From Cytophagales bacterium (GTDB taxonomy: Bacteria > Pseudomonadota > Gammaproteobacteria > Burkholderiales > Burkholderiaceae_C), in NCBI GenBank assembly GCA_030054145.1, contig JASGCK010000007.1:1-64000 (forward strand): 64,000 nucleotides of DNA, written 5' to 3'. Positions 42,253 through 53,089 of the stretch are shown here, one piece after another. Numbering within the stretch: the first letter of the stretch is position 1; each line of letters starts with the position of its first letter. Made by a program: the position numbers and the translations under genes. The notes under the pieces were generated by a model that was not told where the DNA came from, searched no databases, and saw only the letters and a list, made by a program, of their open reading frames with translations.

Positions 42253-42405
42253 ATGGCAAAAGGTATTCAAGGCGGCAAAGAGGCCAAAAAGCCTAAAAAA
42301 GATAAATCGCCACCCAAAGTGCCAACGGGTACGGCTGAGCCAGTACGCGCGACCATCGTGACGGCCATCATGCCTAAAGGCAAGGAAAAGAATAAGTTCA
42401 AGTAG
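42253..42405 (+). CDS. Small basic protein
   Basis: 50 residues from ATG 42253 with AAGGAG six bases upstream. Reads MAKGIQGGKEAKKPKKDK, then TAEPVRATIVTAIMPKGKE. Lys-rich and probably disordered. Similar short proteins occur in other proteobacteria, but I cannot name the function. The strong ribosome site and clean frame argue that it is real. Five bases after the stop begins TATAAT (42411-42416), a -10 candidate for rpsO. Confidence 0.65.
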   Translation: MAKGIQGGKEAKKPKKDKSPPKVPTGTAEPVRATIVTAIMPKGKEKNKFK

Positions 42406-42410
42406 TTGGT

Positions 42411-42416
42411 TATAAT
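42411..42416 (+). promoter_or_regulatory. -10 box candidate for rpsO
   Basis: Perfect TATAAT about 100 bp before rpsO. No good -35 is spaced to it. It leaves a leader long enough for S15 autoregulation, which is known in other bacteria but not shown here. Confidence 0.4.
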
Positions 42417-42519
42417 GCTAGCTGTTCAAAATTTTGCTTCGCTTTGAAGCATTGCACGGTACGGGTTTGATTCATCTGTACCGCAAGTTGTGTGGCGATG
42501 CCACAGAAAGGGAATCATC

Positions 42520-42783
42520 ATGCTAAAAGCTACTAAAGCTGAAGTTGTTAAAGCCAATGCGCGTGCGGCAAACGATACGGGAAGCTCTGAGGTGCAAGTG
42601 GCACTTTTGACCGCTCGCATCAACGAACTCACCCCTCATTTCAAACTGCACGCTAAAGATCATCATGGTCGCCGTGGTTTGATTCGTATGGTGAATGCAC
42701 GTCGCAAATTGCTGGATTATTTGAAGTCCAAAGACGCTGACCGTTACACCGCTTTAATTGCAAAATTAGGACTGCGCAAGTAA
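42520..42783 (+). CDS. rpsO: Ribosomal protein S15
   Basis: 87 residues from ATG 42520 ([20 protein letters not shown]), AAAGGGAATC upstream. [32 protein letters not shown] and [13 protein letters not shown] are family segments. It binds 16S rRNA early in 30S assembly. Followed by a terminator and pnp, the usual order. Confidence 0.96.
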   Translation: MLKATKAEVVKANARAANDTGSSEVQVALLTARINELTPHFKLHAKDHHGRRGLIRMVNARRKLLDYLKSKDADRYTALIAKLGLRK

Positions 42784-42819
42784 GCTGGGCTGCGTCAATC
42801 ATCGCTTCCCAAAATTTAA

Positions 42820-42856
42820 AAACGCCTGAGTTAGTCCACTAGCTCAGGCGTTTTTT
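42820..42856 (+). terminator. Rho-independent terminator between rpsO and pnp
   Basis: Stem AAACGCCTGAG/CTCAGGCGTTT with a 12-nt loop and T-run. Confidence 0.9.
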
Positions 42857-42929
42857 ACTTCTTAGGAATCGGTTTTATTGTTGTATTTGTTGTTATTTAT
42901 TGTTGTTATTGATATAGAAGGAAAACACG

Positions 42930-45059
42930 ATGAGCATTTTTAATAAAGTTACCAAGACCTTTCAATGGGGTCAACACACCGTCACGATGGAAACGGGCGA
43001 GATCGCACGCCAATCTGGCGGAGCTGTGATTGTGAATGTGGACGGCACGGTCGTTCTCGCTACGGTCGTTGCATCGAAAACTGCGAAGGCAGGACAAGAT
43101 TTTTTCCCGCTCACAGTGGATTACATAGAGAAAACATACGCCGCAGGCAAAATTCCAGGCAGCTTTTTTAAGCGCGAAGGCAAGCCATCTGAATACGAAA
43201 CACTCACCAGCCGTTTGATTGATCGTCCGATTCGCCCGCTCTTTCCTGAAGGCTTTTTTAACGAAGTTCAAGTGGTCGTTCACACCCTGTCTTTAAACCC
43301 TGATGTTGAGGGTGACATTCCTGCACTGATCGCGACTAGCGCGGCGCTAGCGATTAGCGGCATTCCATTTGCTGAGCCAATTGGCGCGGCGCGTGTTGGC
43401 TATATCAATGGCGAATATGTGCTTAATCCAAGCAATGCGCAGCTCGCAACATCGCAAATGAACTTGGTGGTTGCGGGCACGGCTGGTGCCGTGCTAATGG
43501 TTGAATCTGAAGCGCAGCAATTATCCGAAGAGGTGATGCTGGGCGCTGTGGTGTTTGGTCACGATGCCAGCAAGGTTGCAATTGACGCGATTCATGAGCT
43601 TGTGCGTGACGCAGGCAAGCCCGCATGGGACTGGACAGCGCCTGCTAAAAACGAGCCTTTGATTGCCAAAGTACAAGCGCTTGCCAGCGACAAACTCGCT
43701 GCGGCGTACCAACTGCGCAACAAGCAGCAGCGCACACAAGCTTGCCGCCAAGCCACGGCTGACGTGATGGCAGCGCTTAAAGCTGAAGGCGCTGAGTTTG
43801 ATGCGGTGGCTGTTGAGGGCATGCTGTTTGACATCGAAGCCAAAATCGTTCGTGGTCAAATTTTGGCGGGCGAGCCACGGATTGATGGACGCGACACACG
43901 CACGGTGCGTGCCATTGAGATTCGTAATTCAGTGTTGCCGCGCACGCACGGCTCGTCGCTGTTTACACGCGGCGAAACGCAGGCTTTGGTTATTACCACG
44001 CTGGGCACTGAGCGCGACGCGCAAAGGATTGATGCGCTGTCTGGCGAGTACCAAGACAACTTCATCTTCCACTACAACATGCCCCCGTTTGCAACAGGCG
44101 AAACGGGCCGTGTGGGTACGCCAAAACGCCGCGAAATTGGTCACGGACGTTTAGCCAAACGCGCACTCGTTGCGGTGTTGCCAACCAAAGAAGAGTTTCC
44201 GTATACCCTGCGTGTGGTCTCCGAGATTACTGAATCCAACGGCTCTAGCTCAATGGCTTCGGTCTGCGGTGGTTGCCTCTCGATGATGGACGCGGGCGTG
44301 CCTTTAAAAGCGCACGTGGCGGGCATTGCTATGGGTCTTATCAAGGACGGTAACAAGTTCGCCGTGCTGACCGACATCTTGGGCGACGAAGATCACCTTG
44401 GCGACATGGATTTCAAAGTCGCTGGCACAACGAATGGCATTACGGCCTTGCAAATGGATATCAAAATCCAAGGCATTACCAAAGAAATCATGCAAGTGGC
44501 GTTGGCGCAAGCCAAAGAAGCGCGTATGCACATCCTTGGCAAAATGCAAGAAGTGATGGCAGCGCCAAACACCGAGGTGTCTGACTTCGCGCCGCGTTTG
44601 TACACACTCAAAATCAATCCAGAAAAAATCCGTGATGTGATTGGCAAAGGCGGCGCGGTGATTCGTGCGCTGTGCGAAGAGACGGGTACGCAAATCAACA
44701 TCACCGACGAAGGCGTGGTCACGATTGCATCGAACGACACTGCAAAAGCTGAGGAAGCCAAGCGCCGCATTGAAATCATCACCGCAGAAGTGGAAATCGG
44801 TAAAGTCTACGAAGGTCCTGTGACCAAATTGTTTGACTTTGGCGCACTTGTTAATTTGATGCCAGGTAAAGATGGACTCTTGCACATCAGCCAAATCGCG
44901 CATGAGCGTGTGGAGAAAGTCAGCGACTACTTAACCGAAGGTCAAATCGTCAAAGTCAAAGTGATGGAGACAGACGACAAGGGCCGCGTGAAGTTGTCGA
45001 TGAAGGTGTTGACGGAGCGTCCCGATCACCAAGCCCAGCAGCAAACAATGGGGGACTGA
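42930..45059 (+). CDS. pnp: Polyribonucleotide nucleotidyltransferase
   Basis: 709 residues, normal length. Two RNase PH domains with a helical linker, then KH ([20 protein letters not shown]) and S1 ([20 protein letters not shown]) RNA-binding domains. It degrades RNA 3' to 5' with phosphate and can add tails; works with RNase E. AGAAGGAAA precedes ATG. A hairpin follows before the next gene. Confidence 0.97.
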   Translation: MSIFNKVTKTFQWGQHTVTMETGEIARQSGGAVIVNVDGTVVLATVVASKTAKAGQDFFPLTVDYIEKTYAAGKIPGSFFKREGKPSEYETLTSRLIDRPIRPLFPEGFFNEVQVVVHTLSLNPDVEGDIPALIATSAALAISGIPFAEPIGAARVGYINGEYVLNPSNAQLATSQMNLVVAGTAGAVLMVESEAQQLSEEVMLGAVVFGHDASKVAIDAIHELVRDAGKPAWDWTAPAKNEPLIAKVQALASDKLAAAYQLRNKQQRTQACRQATADVMAALKAEGAEFDAVAVEGMLFDIEAKIVRGQILAGEPRIDGRDTRTVRAIEIRNSVLPRTHGSSLFTRGETQALVITTLGTERDAQRIDALSGEYQDNFIFHYNMPPFATGETGRVGTPKRREIGHGRLAKRALVAVLPTKEEFPYTLRVVSEITESNGSSSMASVCGGCLSMMDAGVPLKAHVAGIAMGLIKDGNKFAVLTDILGDEDHLGDMDFKVAGTTNGITALQMDIKIQGITKEIMQVALAQAKEARMHILGKMQEVMAAPNTEVSDFAPRLYTLKINPEKIRDVIGKGGAVIRALCEETGTQINITDEGVVTIASNDTAKAEEAKRRIEIITAEVEIGKVYEGPVTKLFDFGALVNLMPGKDGLLHISQIAHERVEKVSDYLTEGQIVKVKVMETDDKGRVKLSMKVLTERPDHQAQQQTMGD

Positions 45060-45082
45060 CCCCGACTTTTTAGCGAAGCGAA

Positions 45083-45103
45083 AATGGGGGACTCTCCCCC
45101 ATT
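45083..45103. other. Hairpin between pnp and quinone oxidoreductase gene
   Basis: Perfect AATGGGGGA-CTC-TCCCCCATT, 9-bp arms. An additional ATGGGGGACT lies at about 45047-45057 over the pnp stop, so the pnp end appears duplicated. No T-run. Confidence 0.6.
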
Positions 45104-45125
45104 GGCTTGCGGAAACGACGTAAAC

Positions 45126-46121
45126 ATGAAAGCAATTGAAATCACCTCATTTGGCGCACCAGAAGTGCTGGTGCTGGGTACGCGTCCCGATCCTGCTGTT
45201 CCAACTGCGGGCTCGGGCGAGTTGCTCATTCGCGTCACGGCTTCGGGCGTGAATCGTCCAGATGTGTTGCAGCGCACGGGCAACTATCCTGTGCCAGCTG
45301 GTGCGTCCGATATTCCTGGCTTAGAAGTGGCTGGAGCAATTGTGGGTGGGGACGCCAAGGCGATGGCTGATGCGGGTTTCAAGATCGGTGATCGCGTATG
45401 CGCGTTGGTCGCGGGTGGTGGCTATGCAGAATTGTGCGTTGCCCCAATCGGTCAATGTTTGCCTGTGCCAGAAGGTTTGTCCGATATGGAAGCGGCATCG
45501 CTTCCCGAAACATTCTTTACGGTGTATAGCAACGTGATGGATCGCGGCCGTTTGCAAGCGGGCGAGACCCTGCTCATTCAAGGCGGTACCAGCGGCATTG
45601 GCGTGACCGCGATTCAAGTTGGCAAAGCGTTTGGCGCGACAGTTATCGCGACCGCTGGTTCAGACGAGAAGTGCCAAGCCTGTTTAGATTTGGGCGCGGA
45701 TGATGCCATCAATTACAAGACGCATGACTTTGCGGTTGAGGTCAAACGCATCACGCAGGGCAAAGGTGTCGATGTGATTTTGGATATGGTTGCGGGCGAA
45801 TACGTGAAGCGCGAAGTGGAATGCCTTGCCGAAGACGGACGCATCGTCATTATTGCGGTGCAAGGTGGAACCAAGGCTGAGGCCAATGCAGGTCTTGTAC
45901 TGCGCAAGCGCTTGACGATTACAGGCTCAACGCTGCGGCCGCGTTCTGTGGCATTTAAGGCGGACATCGCCGCATCGCTTAACGCGCGTGTCTGGCCGCT
46001 CTTGGCGAATAAAACGATCAAGCCCGTGTTGTTTAAAACTTTCCCCGCCGCACAAGCCAGCGCAGCGCACCAGATGATGGAGTCGAATCAACACATTGGC
46101 AAAATTGTTTTGACTTGGTAA
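45126..46121 (+). CDS. qor: NAD(P)H-quinone oxidoreductase (MDR superfamily, PIG3-like)
   Basis: 331 residues from ATG 45126 ([18 protein letters not shown]). NADPH-binding [22 protein letters not shown] and quinone-reductase segments [16 protein letters not shown] and [11 protein letters not shown]. No zinc ligands are needed in this group. Reduces quinones. It commonly lies between pnp and tpiA in Burkholderiales. Confidence 0.88.
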   Translation: MKAIEITSFGAPEVLVLGTRPDPAVPTAGSGELLIRVTASGVNRPDVLQRTGNYPVPAGASDIPGLEVAGAIVGGDAKAMADAGFKIGDRVCALVAGGGYAELCVAPIGQCLPVPEGLSDMEAASLPETFFTVYSNVMDRGRLQAGETLLIQGGTSGIGVTAIQVGKAFGATVIATAGSDEKCQACLDLGADDAINYKTHDFAVEVKRITQGKGVDVILDMVAGEYVKREVECLAEDGRIVIIAVQGGTKAEANAGLVLRKRLTITGSTLRPRSVAFKADIAASLNARVWPLLANKTIKPVLFKTFPAAQASAAHQMMESNQHIGKIVLTW

Positions 46122-46134
46122 GGAAGGCTTGAAG

Positions 46135-46896
46135 ATGCGCACCAAACTCATTGCTGGTAATTGGAAAATGAATGGAACGCTCGCTGACAACGAGCTGCTT
46201 TGCAAGTCAATACGCACGGGGCTTGCGGGCGTAGATGCTTCGCAAGGCACGTCTGTTGTGCTCTGCGCGCCATCGGTCTACTTAAGTCAATTGCAAAGCT
46301 GTCTAGCAGGCTCATCCACCATTCACCTTGGTAGCCAAGATGTTTCCAGCCACGACAAGGGCGCTTTCACAGGCGAAATTTCCACCGCGATGCTGAAAGA
46401 ATTTGGCGTGCGTTATGCCATCGTCGGTCACTCCGAGCGCCGTCAGTATCACGGCGAGACAGACGCGGTTGTCGCCTTGAAAGCAAAAGCAGCACTAGCG
46501 GCAGGCATCACGCCGATTGTGTGCGTGGGCGAGTCGCTCGCCGAGCGCGAAGCGGGTCTAACCAATGATGTGGTCAGGCGCCAGTTGGCGGCAGTGATTC
46601 ACGAAAACGGTCATTGCATCAGCGAAATCGTCGTTGCCTACGAGCCCGTTTGGGCGATTGGCACAGGCAAAACCGCCACGCCTGAGATGGCGCAAGCGGT
46701 GCATAGTGTGCTGCGGGCGCAGCTTCATGCGGCTAGTTCTGTGGCGGCCGAGCGTGTTCAAATTTTGTATGGCGGCAGCATGAATGCCGCCAACGCGGCA
46801 TCGCTGTTGGCGATGGCTGATATTGATGGCGGACTCATTGGCGGCGCGGCACTTCGGGCGGCTGACTTTTTAAGCATCATCGCTTCGGCAAAATAA
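46135..46896 (+). CDS. tpiA: Triosephosphate isomerase
   Basis: 253 residues from ATG 46135. Catalytic Lys in AGNWKMNGT, His in [13 protein letters not shown], Glu in [16 protein letters not shown], and phosphate-loop [10 protein letters not shown]. Interconverts dihydroxyacetone phosphate and glyceraldehyde 3-phosphate. Normal length. Confidence 0.97.
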   Translation: MRTKLIAGNWKMNGTLADNELLCKSIRTGLAGVDASQGTSVVLCAPSVYLSQLQSCLAGSSTIHLGSQDVSSHDKGAFTGEISTAMLKEFGVRYAIVGHSERRQYHGETDAVVALKAKAALAAGITPIVCVGESLAEREAGLTNDVVRRQLAAVIHENGHCISEIVVAYEPVWAIGTGKTATPEMAQAVHSVLRAQLHAASSVAAERVQILYGGSMNAANAASLLAMADIDGGLIGGAALRAADFLSIIASAK

Positions 46897-46934
46897 AACT
46901 TATTCAAAAATTAGTCTACTTAGGAAAATAAAAA

Positions 46935-47291
46935 ATGGGCATTCTGTTAAACGTTGTGTTGGTTGTTCAAATGATCGCGGCTATTGTCATGATCGTGCTG
47001 GTGTTAATCCAGCAAGGCAAGGGCGCTGATATGGGCGCAGCCTTTGGTTCGGGTTCTTCGGGCTCACTCTTTGGCGCATCGGGCGGGGCGAGCTTTATGT
47101 CACGCACAACGGGTGCGTTGGCGGCGGTGTTTTTTGTTTGCACGCTGACGCTGGCTTACTTTGGTAATCTCAAGCCAGCTGCAACGGGTAGCGTGTTGGA
47201 GAGCGCTGTCCCTGCATCCTCGGTGACACCATCCAAGCCTGCGCCTGCTGCCTCGGCAGCAACAGGTGCAGCACAAATTCCTACGAAATAA
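46935..47291 (+). CDS. secG: Preprotein translocase subunit SecG
   Basis: 118 residues. Two membrane segments (about 3-24 and 54-73) flank the cytoplasmic IQQGKGADMGAAFGSGSSGS region. A Pro/Ala/Ser tail is longer than in E. coli, common in betaproteobacteria. Assists the SecYEG channel. tRNA-Leu follows, as usual. Confidence 0.94.
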   Translation: MGILLNVVLVVQMIAAIVMIVLVLIQQGKGADMGAAFGSGSSGSLFGASGGASFMSRTTGALAAVFFVCTLTLAYFGNLKPAATGSVLESAVPASSVTPSKPAPAASAATGAAQIPTK

Positions 47292-47389
47292 GTGATGTGC
47301 TCACTGCGGGCAAACCCTTTTTCAGGTTAAACTCAGTGGCTGTTCAGAACACGCCAATCCTCTAGTGATTTGGACAATTTGTTTTTCAT

Positions 47390-47474
47390 GCCGTCGTGGT
47401 GAAATTGGTAGACACGCTATCTTGAGGGGGTAGTGGCGAAAGCTGTGCGAGTTCGAGTCTCGCCGACGGCACCA
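47390..47474 (+). tRNA. tRNA-Leu (GAG)
   Basis: 85 nt including encoded CCA. Acceptor GCCGTCG/CGACGGC, anticodon stem CTATC/GGTAG around loop TTGAGGG (anticodon GAG), long variable arm, T-loop TTCGAGT. It stands between secG and nuoA. Confidence 0.96.
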
Positions 47475-47499
47475 TCACACAAATAGATAGCCTGCCCTC

Positions 47500-47859
47500 A
47501 TGCAATTAGATCAATATCTCCCCGTTTTATTGTTCATCATGGTCGGCACTGCAGTTGGCGTGATTCCTCAAGTTTTGGGCTACATTCTTGGCCCCAATCG
47601 CCCTGATGCGGCAAAAAATTCTGCTTTTGAATGCGGCTTCGAGGCCTTTGAAGATGCCCGCATGAAGTTTGATGTGCGTTACTACCTAGTTGCCATCTTG
47701 TTTATTCTTTTTGACTTAGAAATTGCGTTCCTATTTCCTTGGGCTGCGGCGCTCAAGGAGTTGGGCTTAATTGGTTTTTTTGAAGTGTTGACGTTCCTGA
47801 CTATCGTGGTGGTAGGCTTTGCTTACATGTGGAAAAAAGGGGCGCTGGATTGGGAATGA
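47500..47859 (+). CDS. nuoA: NADH-quinone oxidoreductase subunit A
   Basis: 119 residues, three membrane segments. [20 protein letters not shown] is the conserved loop with the Cys of the quinone-site switch region. First gene of the complex I operon in the inner membrane. Normal length. Confidence 0.96.
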   Translation: MQLDQYLPVLLFIMVGTAVGVIPQVLGYILGPNRPDAAKNSAFECGFEAFEDARMKFDVRYYLVAILFILFDLEIAFLFPWAAALKELGLIGFFEVLTFLTIVVVGFAYMWKKGALDWE

Positions 47860-47893
47860 CGCAAGCATCATGGATTGGGAATAAGGATTAAAA

Positions 47894-48370
47894 ATGATTG
47901 AAGGCGTTTTTAAAGAGGGCTTTGCCACGACGAGTTACGACTCAATCGTCAACTGGGCCAAAACAGGCTCAATGTGGCCCATGACGTTTGGTTTGGCTTG
48001 CTGCGCAGTCGAGATGATGCATGCGGGCTGTGCGCGCTATGACCTTGACCGCTTTGGTGTGGTGTTTCGCCCAAGCCCTCGTCAGTCAGATGTGATGATT
48101 GTGGCTGGCACGCTGTGCAACAAAATGGCACCTGCGCTGCGCAAAGTTTATGACCAAATGTCCGAGCCGCGCTGGGTGATCTCAATGGGATCATGCGCGA
48201 ATGGCGGCGGCTACTACCACTACAGTTACTCAGTGGTGCGCGGCTGTGACCGCATCGTGCCAGTTGATGTGTATGTGCCAGGTTGTCCCCCCACGGCCGA
48301 AGCGCTGCTCTACGGCATCATTCAATTGCAGCAAAAAGTGCGCCGCACTCACACCATTGCAAGGAGCTAA
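47894..48370 (+). CDS. nuoB: NADH-quinone oxidoreductase subunit B
   Basis: 158 residues. Cluster N2 ligands: [13 protein letters not shown] (tandem Cys pair), [17 protein letters not shown] and [11 protein letters not shown]. Carries the last Fe-S cluster before quinone. AAGGATTAAAA precedes ATG. Confidence 0.97.
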   Translation: MIEGVFKEGFATTSYDSIVNWAKTGSMWPMTFGLACCAVEMMHAGCARYDLDRFGVVFRPSPRQSDVMIVAGTLCNKMAPALRKVYDQMSEPRWVISMGSCANGGGYYHYSYSVVRGCDRIVPVDVYVPGCPPTAEALLYGIIQLQQKVRRTHTIARS

Positions 48371-48376
48371 ACAAGT

Positions 48377-48997
48377 ATGTCTCTTGCAAAATTAGAAGCA
48401 CTCAAATCTCACATTGAAGCCATTGTGGGCGATAAAGCCAAAAGCATCACGATTGATGCGTTTGGCGCTGATGTGGGTGAGTTGACTATCACTGTTTTTC
48501 CGCAAAATTACCTAGCCGTTGCTAAAGCGCTCAAAGATGCATCGGGTTGCCAATTTGAGCAATTAATGGATGTGTGCGGCGTTGATTACTCGGCCTACAA
48601 AGAAGGCACTTACGTGGGCAAGCGTTACTGCGTTGTGGCGCATTTGCTATCCGTGAGCCTCAATCAACGCGTGCGTTTGAGAGTGTTTGCTGCCAACGAC
48701 GATATGCCGATTGTTCCTAGCCTGACAGAGATTTGGAGTAGTGCCAATTGGTTTGAGCGCGAAGCTTTCGATTTGTTTGGCATCGTCTTTGATGGGCACA
48801 ACGATCTGCGCCGAATTCTCACCGACTATGGTTTTATCGGTCATCCCTTTCGCAAAGATTTTCCGACCAGCGGTCATGTGGAAATGCGTTACGACGAAGC
48901 CGCCAAACGTGTGGTCTACCAGCCCGTGTCGATTGAGCCGCGTGAGATCACGCCGCGCATTATTCGCGAAGAAGGCTATGCAGGAATTGGGCGTTGA
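48377..48997 (+). CDS. nuoC: NADH-quinone oxidoreductase subunit C
   Basis: 206 residues. The 30-kDa subunit signature [20 protein letters not shown] followed by [17 protein letters not shown]. Peripheral-arm subunit beside NuoB and NuoD, separate from NuoD here (not fused as in E. coli). Confidence 0.96.
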   Translation: MSLAKLEALKSHIEAIVGDKAKSITIDAFGADVGELTITVFPQNYLAVAKALKDASGCQFEQLMDVCGVDYSAYKEGTYVGKRYCVVAHLLSVSLNQRVRLRVFAANDDMPIVPSLTEIWSSANWFEREAFDLFGIVFDGHNDLRRILTDYGFIGHPFRKDFPTSGHVEMRYDEAAKRVVYQPVSIEPREITPRIIREEGYAGIGR

Positions 48998-48999
48998 TC

Positions 49000-50265
49000 A
49001 TGGTCGAAATTAAAAACTACACCCTCAATTTTGGCCCTCAGCATCCTGCCGCGCATGGTGTGCTGCGCTTGGTATTGGAGTTAGACGGCGAAGTGATTCA
49101 ACGTGCCGATCCGCACATCGGTCTCTTGCATCGCGCCACAGAAAAATTGGCTGAGAGCAAAACTTATATGCAATCGCTGCCCTACATGGACAGACTCGAT
49201 TACGTCTCGATGATGTGTAACGAGCACGCATATTGCTTGGCAATCGAAAAGATGATGGGCATTCAAGTGCCCGAGCGTGCCCAGTACATCCGCGTGATGT
49301 TTGCTGAAATCACGCGTATTTTGAATCACCTCTTATGGGTCGGTTGCCACGGTCTCGATTGCGGCGCAATGGCGATCATGCTCTACGCCTTTCGCGAACG
49401 CGAAGATTTGTTTGACATCTACGAAGCCGTCTCGGGCGCACGGATGCACGCGGCGTATTTCCGCCCAGGCGGCGTGTACCGCGATCTGCCAGATCAAATG
49501 CCGCAGTACAAAGTGAGCAAGATCAAAAACGCTAAGGCATTGGCAAAACTGAATGAAAACCGTCAAGGCTCGGTGCTCGATTTCATCGAAGACTTTGCCA
49601 ACCGTTTCCCCAAGTGCTTGGACGAGTACCACACGCTACTCACCGATAACCGCATTTGGAAGCAGCGCACGGTAGGCATTGGCGTGGTCACGCCAGAACG
49701 CGCACTCAACATGGGCTTTACAGGCGCGATGCTGCGCGGCTCAGGTGTGGCGTGGGATTTGCGCAAAAAACAACCGTATGACGTGTACGCCAAAATGGAT
49801 TTTGATATCCCCGTTGGCAAAACAGGCGACAGCTACGACCGTTACCTCGTCCGCATGGAAGAGATGGCGCAATCCAACCGCATCATCCAGCAGTGCGTGG
49901 CTTGGCTCAAAGCAGATGCTGCCAAAGGTGCTGGCCCCGTGATTACCGACAACCACAAAGTGGCGTCGCCTGCTCGCGAAGGCATGAAGTCAAGCATGGA
50001 AGAGCTCATCCATCACTTCAAACTCTTCACCGAAGGCTTTTGCGTCCCCGAAGGCGAAGCCTACGTGGGCACGGAGCACCCCAAAGGCGAGTTTGGTATT
50101 TACATGGTGAGCGACGGTGCCAACAAGCCCTATCGATTGAAGATTCGCGCCCCAGGCTTTGCGCATCTCGCAGGCCTTGATGAGCTTGCCAAAGGGCACA
50201 TGATTGCCGATGCGGTGGCCATTATTGGCACGATGGATATTGTGTTTGGTGAGATTGACAGGTAA
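49000..50265 (+). CDS. nuoD: NADH-quinone oxidoreductase subunit D
   Basis: 421 residues from ATG 49000 ([20 protein letters not shown]). [34 protein letters not shown] and FGEIDR at the end are conserved. Forms the quinone pocket with NuoB. Three bases after its stop an unrelated gene begins, in place of nuoE. Confidence 0.97.
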   Translation: MVEIKNYTLNFGPQHPAAHGVLRLVLELDGEVIQRADPHIGLLHRATEKLAESKTYMQSLPYMDRLDYVSMMCNEHAYCLAIEKMMGIQVPERAQYIRVMFAEITRILNHLLWVGCHGLDCGAMAIMLYAFREREDLFDIYEAVSGARMHAAYFRPGGVYRDLPDQMPQYKVSKIKNAKALAKLNENRQGSVLDFIEDFANRFPKCLDEYHTLLTDNRIWKQRTVGIGVVTPERALNMGFTGAMLRGSGVAWDLRKKQPYDVYAKMDFDIPVGKTGDSYDRYLVRMEEMAQSNRIIQQCVAWLKADAAKGAGPVITDNHKVASPAREGMKSSMEELIHHFKLFTEGFCVPEGEAYVGTEHPKGEFGIYMVSDGANKPYRLKIRAPGFAHLAGLDELAKGHMIADAVAIIGTMDIVFGEIDR

Positions 50266-50268
50266 GAC

Positions 50269-50811
50269 ATGCCTAGTACTTTAACTTCCTTACTCGTCTA
50301 TTTGCTAGCAGGTGTTTGCTGTTTCAATGCAGTGGCACAGTCTCAGACCAGCGAAAACGCGCAGGTTAAAAATCTCGTGAATCAAATTATCGAGGTGATG
50401 TATATCAAGCCGGCCGTCAGCCTGTTCACTGACAACATAGTTTTGAAACTCTTTAAAAACAAATGTGAATTTAATAATAAAGAGCGTCTCGAACCATGCC
50501 AGCTACTGATTAAAAACTACGACTTTGAGCTTCGTAAAAATTTGAACTCTAAATTGTTTTTCAAATCACTTCAAGCAAGCTATGAATCAGAATTTACTCT
50601 AGCAGAGCTTCAGCAGATATATGACTTCCATACTTCACCTGTTGCATCAAAAATAAGAATGAAATTGCTGCCACTTATCTCTGGCGATATGACATTGGAT
50701 CTGCAATTGATTAGTGTTCAAGCATTTGTAGCGGCGCAGGAAAATACTGAAAAGCAAATAGGTAAATCTCTTGAGTCTTTGATTGCCGAATCTAACGCGA
50801 GAGGTAACTAG
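50269..50811 (+). CDS. Secreted DUF2059-like protein inserted in the nuo operon
   Basis: 180 residues. Signal peptide (LTSLLVYLLAGVCCFNAVAQ) predicts export to the periplasm. The ELQQIYDFHTSPVASKIRMK segment matches the DUF2059 hallmark (ELxxlxxFYxTPxGqK). It starts three bases after nuoD and is AT-richer than its neighbours. Not a complex I subunit. Family function unknown; possible horizontal gain retained under nuo transcription. Confidence 0.65.
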   Translation: MPSTLTSLLVYLLAGVCCFNAVAQSQTSENAQVKNLVNQIIEVMYIKPAVSLFTDNIVLKLFKNKCEFNNKERLEPCQLLIKNYDFELRKNLNSKLFFKSLQASYESEFTLAELQQIYDFHTSPVASKIRMKLLPLISGDMTLDLQLISVQAFVAAQENTEKQIGKSLESLIAESNARGN

Positions 50812-50813
50812 TT

Positions 50814-51209
50814 ATGGGACGCATCGTTTCTCACATCACCATCTCTAACCCCGTGCATAGCGACTGCAAAGTATCTCTTAATGCACTGGTGGATACGGGT
50901 GCGTCTGCGCTGTTGCTGCCCGATTCCTATCAAAGCAAACTGGGTGACATGGAAGAATTAGAGCCAAGCTTCTGCACGTTTGCCGACGGTTCTAAAAAAC
51001 TCTCTCGTCGCTTTGGCCCCGTCAGAATTCAAATGGACGGCTTCCCTGTGATCTATAACGAAGTGATGTTCCTGCCCCCAGACGCAGAAGGCAAGGATGT
51101 AGAGCCATTAATTGGCTACATCATTCTGGAGCAATCCCGCGCTGGTGTCGATATGGTGGGACACCGTTTATTCAAGGTTGATTCTTATGACCTTAAAGGC
51201 ATCCGATAA
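50814..51209 (+). CDS. Retropepsin-like aspartic protease (clan AA) inserted in the nuo operon
   Basis: 131 residues. LNALVDTGASALLLPDSY carries the catalytic D-T-G-A, followed by CTFADGSKKLSRRFGPVRIQ (flap region) and EPLIGYIILEQSRAGVD (hydrophobic-hydrophobic-Gly). Such small single-domain proteases act as dimers. It starts two bases after the DUF2059-like gene and ends two bases before nuoE, so it is fully embedded in the operon. Substrate unknown. ATG in AGTTATGG without a strong ribosome site, suggesting coupling. Confidence 0.75.
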   Translation: MGRIVSHITISNPVHSDCKVSLNALVDTGASALLLPDSYQSKLGDMEELEPSFCTFADGSKKLSRRFGPVRIQMDGFPVIYNEVMFLPPDAEGKDVEPLIGYIILEQSRAGVDMVGHRLFKVDSYDLKGIR

Positions 51210-51211
51210 AA

Positions 51212-51706
51212 ATGTTTGAACAAAAAACCTTAGACCGTTTCGCCCGCGAAGTTGCCAAATACCCCGCTGATCAAAAGCAGTCGGCTGTGATGGCTTGTTT
51301 GGCTATTGCGCAGCAAGAGCTCGGCTTTGTCTCGCCTGAATCCGAAGCTGCGATTGGCGCTTACCTCGGCATGCCTGTGATCGCGGTACACGAAGTGACG
51401 ACCTTCTACAACATGTACAACCAAGCGCCTGTGGGCAAGTTCAAGCTGAATGTTTGCACCAACTTGCCTTGCCAATTGGGTGCGCATGGCGGTGGTCAAG
51501 CGGCTCTTGATCGCGTTTGCAAGCGACTCGGCGTTGAGCCTTATGGCACAACGGCTGATGGTGTGTTTACCGTGCAGCCCAGCGAGTGTTTAGGTGCTTG
51601 CGCCGATGCGCCCGTGATGCTGGTGAATGATCGCAATATGTGCAGCCTGATGACGTCAGAGCGTCTTGATGCACTGCTGGATGGTCTGAAAAAGGAGGCT
51701 GCGTAA
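51212..51706 (+). CDS. nuoE: NADH-quinone oxidoreductase subunit E
   Basis: 164 residues. [2Fe-2S] ligands: CTNLPC and [11 protein letters not shown]. Helical N-terminus with FTYNMYN-like [15 protein letters not shown]. Its stop overlaps the nuoF ATG by one base. Part of the NADH-oxidising tip. Confidence 0.96.
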   Translation: MFEQKTLDRFAREVAKYPADQKQSAVMACLAIAQQELGFVSPESEAAIGAYLGMPVIAVHEVTTFYNMYNQAPVGKFKLNVCTNLPCQLGAHGGGQAALDRVCKRLGVEPYGTTADGVFTVQPSECLGACADAPVMLVNDRNMCSLMTSERLDALLDGLKKEAA

Positions 51707-53079
51707 TGTTGTCTGCCTCCACACACCATCTGCTCGCGCAATTTGCCGCAACAGGCAACGAGACATCGTTTCATGGTCGCCACATCAATCCGCAAATCAT
51801 GGCGGATTTGAATGGCAGCAATTGGTCACTCAAAGACTATGAAGCGCGTGGCGGTTACGCGGCGCTTAAGAAGATTTTGGGCAAAGACGGTTCTGGCGCT
51901 GAACCCTTAACGCAAGATCAAGTGATTGCAATCTTGAAAGAGTCTGCCTTGCGCGGACGCGGCGGTGCGGGCTTCCCCACGGGTCTCAAGTGGAGCTTTA
52001 TGCCCAAGACGTTCCCCGGTCAAAAGTACATCGTGTGTAACTCGGACGAAGGCGAACCAGGCACGTGCAAAGACCGCGACATCTTGCAATACAACCCGCA
52101 TATCGTGATTGAGGGGATGATCATTGCAGGCTTTTCGATTGGTGCGTCGGTTGGCTACAACTACATTCATGGCGAAATTTTTGCGACCTACGACCGCTTT
52201 GAAGCGGCGCTAGAAGAGGCACGCGCAGCGGGTTATTTGGGCGACAACATTTTGGGGAGTGGTCTGAATTTCCAGCTCCACGCCCACCACGGTTTTGGTG
52301 CCTACATCTGCGGCGAAGAAACTGCGCTGCTCGAATCCTTGGAAGGCAAAAAAGGTCAGCCTCGCTTTAAGCCGCCGTTCCCCGCCAGCTTTGGTTTGTA
52401 TGGCAAACCCACCACGATCAACAACACCGAGACTTTCGCGGCTGTGCCGTGGATTATTCGCAATGGCGGACAAGCCTACTTAGAGTGCGGCAAACCCAAT
52501 AACGGTGGCACAAAAATTTTCTCCATCAGCGGCGATGTCGCGCGTCCTGGCAATTACGAAATTCCGCTGGGCACGCCGTTTGCCAAGTTGTTGGAGCTTG
52601 CAGGCGGCATCCGCAATGCGGACAAGGGGCGCACACTCAAAGCCGTGATTCCAGGTGGCTCGTCCATGCCCGTGTTGCCCGCCGAGATCATGATGGCAAC
52701 CGACATGGACTACGACAGCATTGCCAAAGCAGGCTCGATGCTGGGTTCAGGCGCGGTTATCGTGATGGACGACACCCGCTGCATGGTTAAGTCCATGCTG
52801 CGCCTCTCCTACTTTTATATGCACGAGAGTTGCGGTCAATGCACGCCATGCCGCGAAGGTACAGGCTGGCTGTGGCGCGTCATTAACCGCATCGAGCACG
52901 GCGAGGGCAGAGCAGAAGATTTGGATTTGCTGAACTCAGTCGCCGACAACATCCAAGGCCGCACCATCTGCGCCCTAGGCGATGCAGCCGCCATGCCGAT
53001 GCGTGCCTTCATCAAACATTTCCGCTCGGAGTTCGAGCACCACATCACGCACAAGACTTGCCTTGTGCCACAAGCGTGA
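51706..53079 (+). CDS. nuoF: NADH-quinone oxidoreductase subunit F
   Basis: 457 residues. FMN/NADH site [14 protein letters not shown] and [14 protein letters not shown]; [4Fe-4S] ligands in [15 protein letters not shown] with a later Cys in [11 protein letters not shown]. Accepts hydride from NADH. A roughly 20-residue N-terminal extension before the usual start. Confidence 0.97.
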   Translation: MLSASTHHLLAQFAATGNETSFHGRHINPQIMADLNGSNWSLKDYEARGGYAALKKILGKDGSGAEPLTQDQVIAILKESALRGRGGAGFPTGLKWSFMPKTFPGQKYIVCNSDEGEPGTCKDRDILQYNPHIVIEGMIIAGFSIGASVGYNYIHGEIFATYDRFEAALEEARAAGYLGDNILGSGLNFQLHAHHGFGAYICGEETALLESLEGKKGQPRFKPPFPASFGLYGKPTTINNTETFAAVPWIIRNGGQAYLECGKPNNGGTKIFSISGDVARPGNYEIPLGTPFAKLLELAGGIRNADKGRTLKAVIPGGSSMPVLPAEIMMATDMDYDSIAKAGSMLGSGAVIVMDDTRCMVKSMLRLSYFYMHESCGQCTPCREGTGWLWRVINRIEHGEGRAEDLDLLNSVADNIQGRTICALGDAAAMPMRAFIKHFRSEFEHHITHKTCLVPQA

Positions 53080-53089
53080 GATTTTGAAT

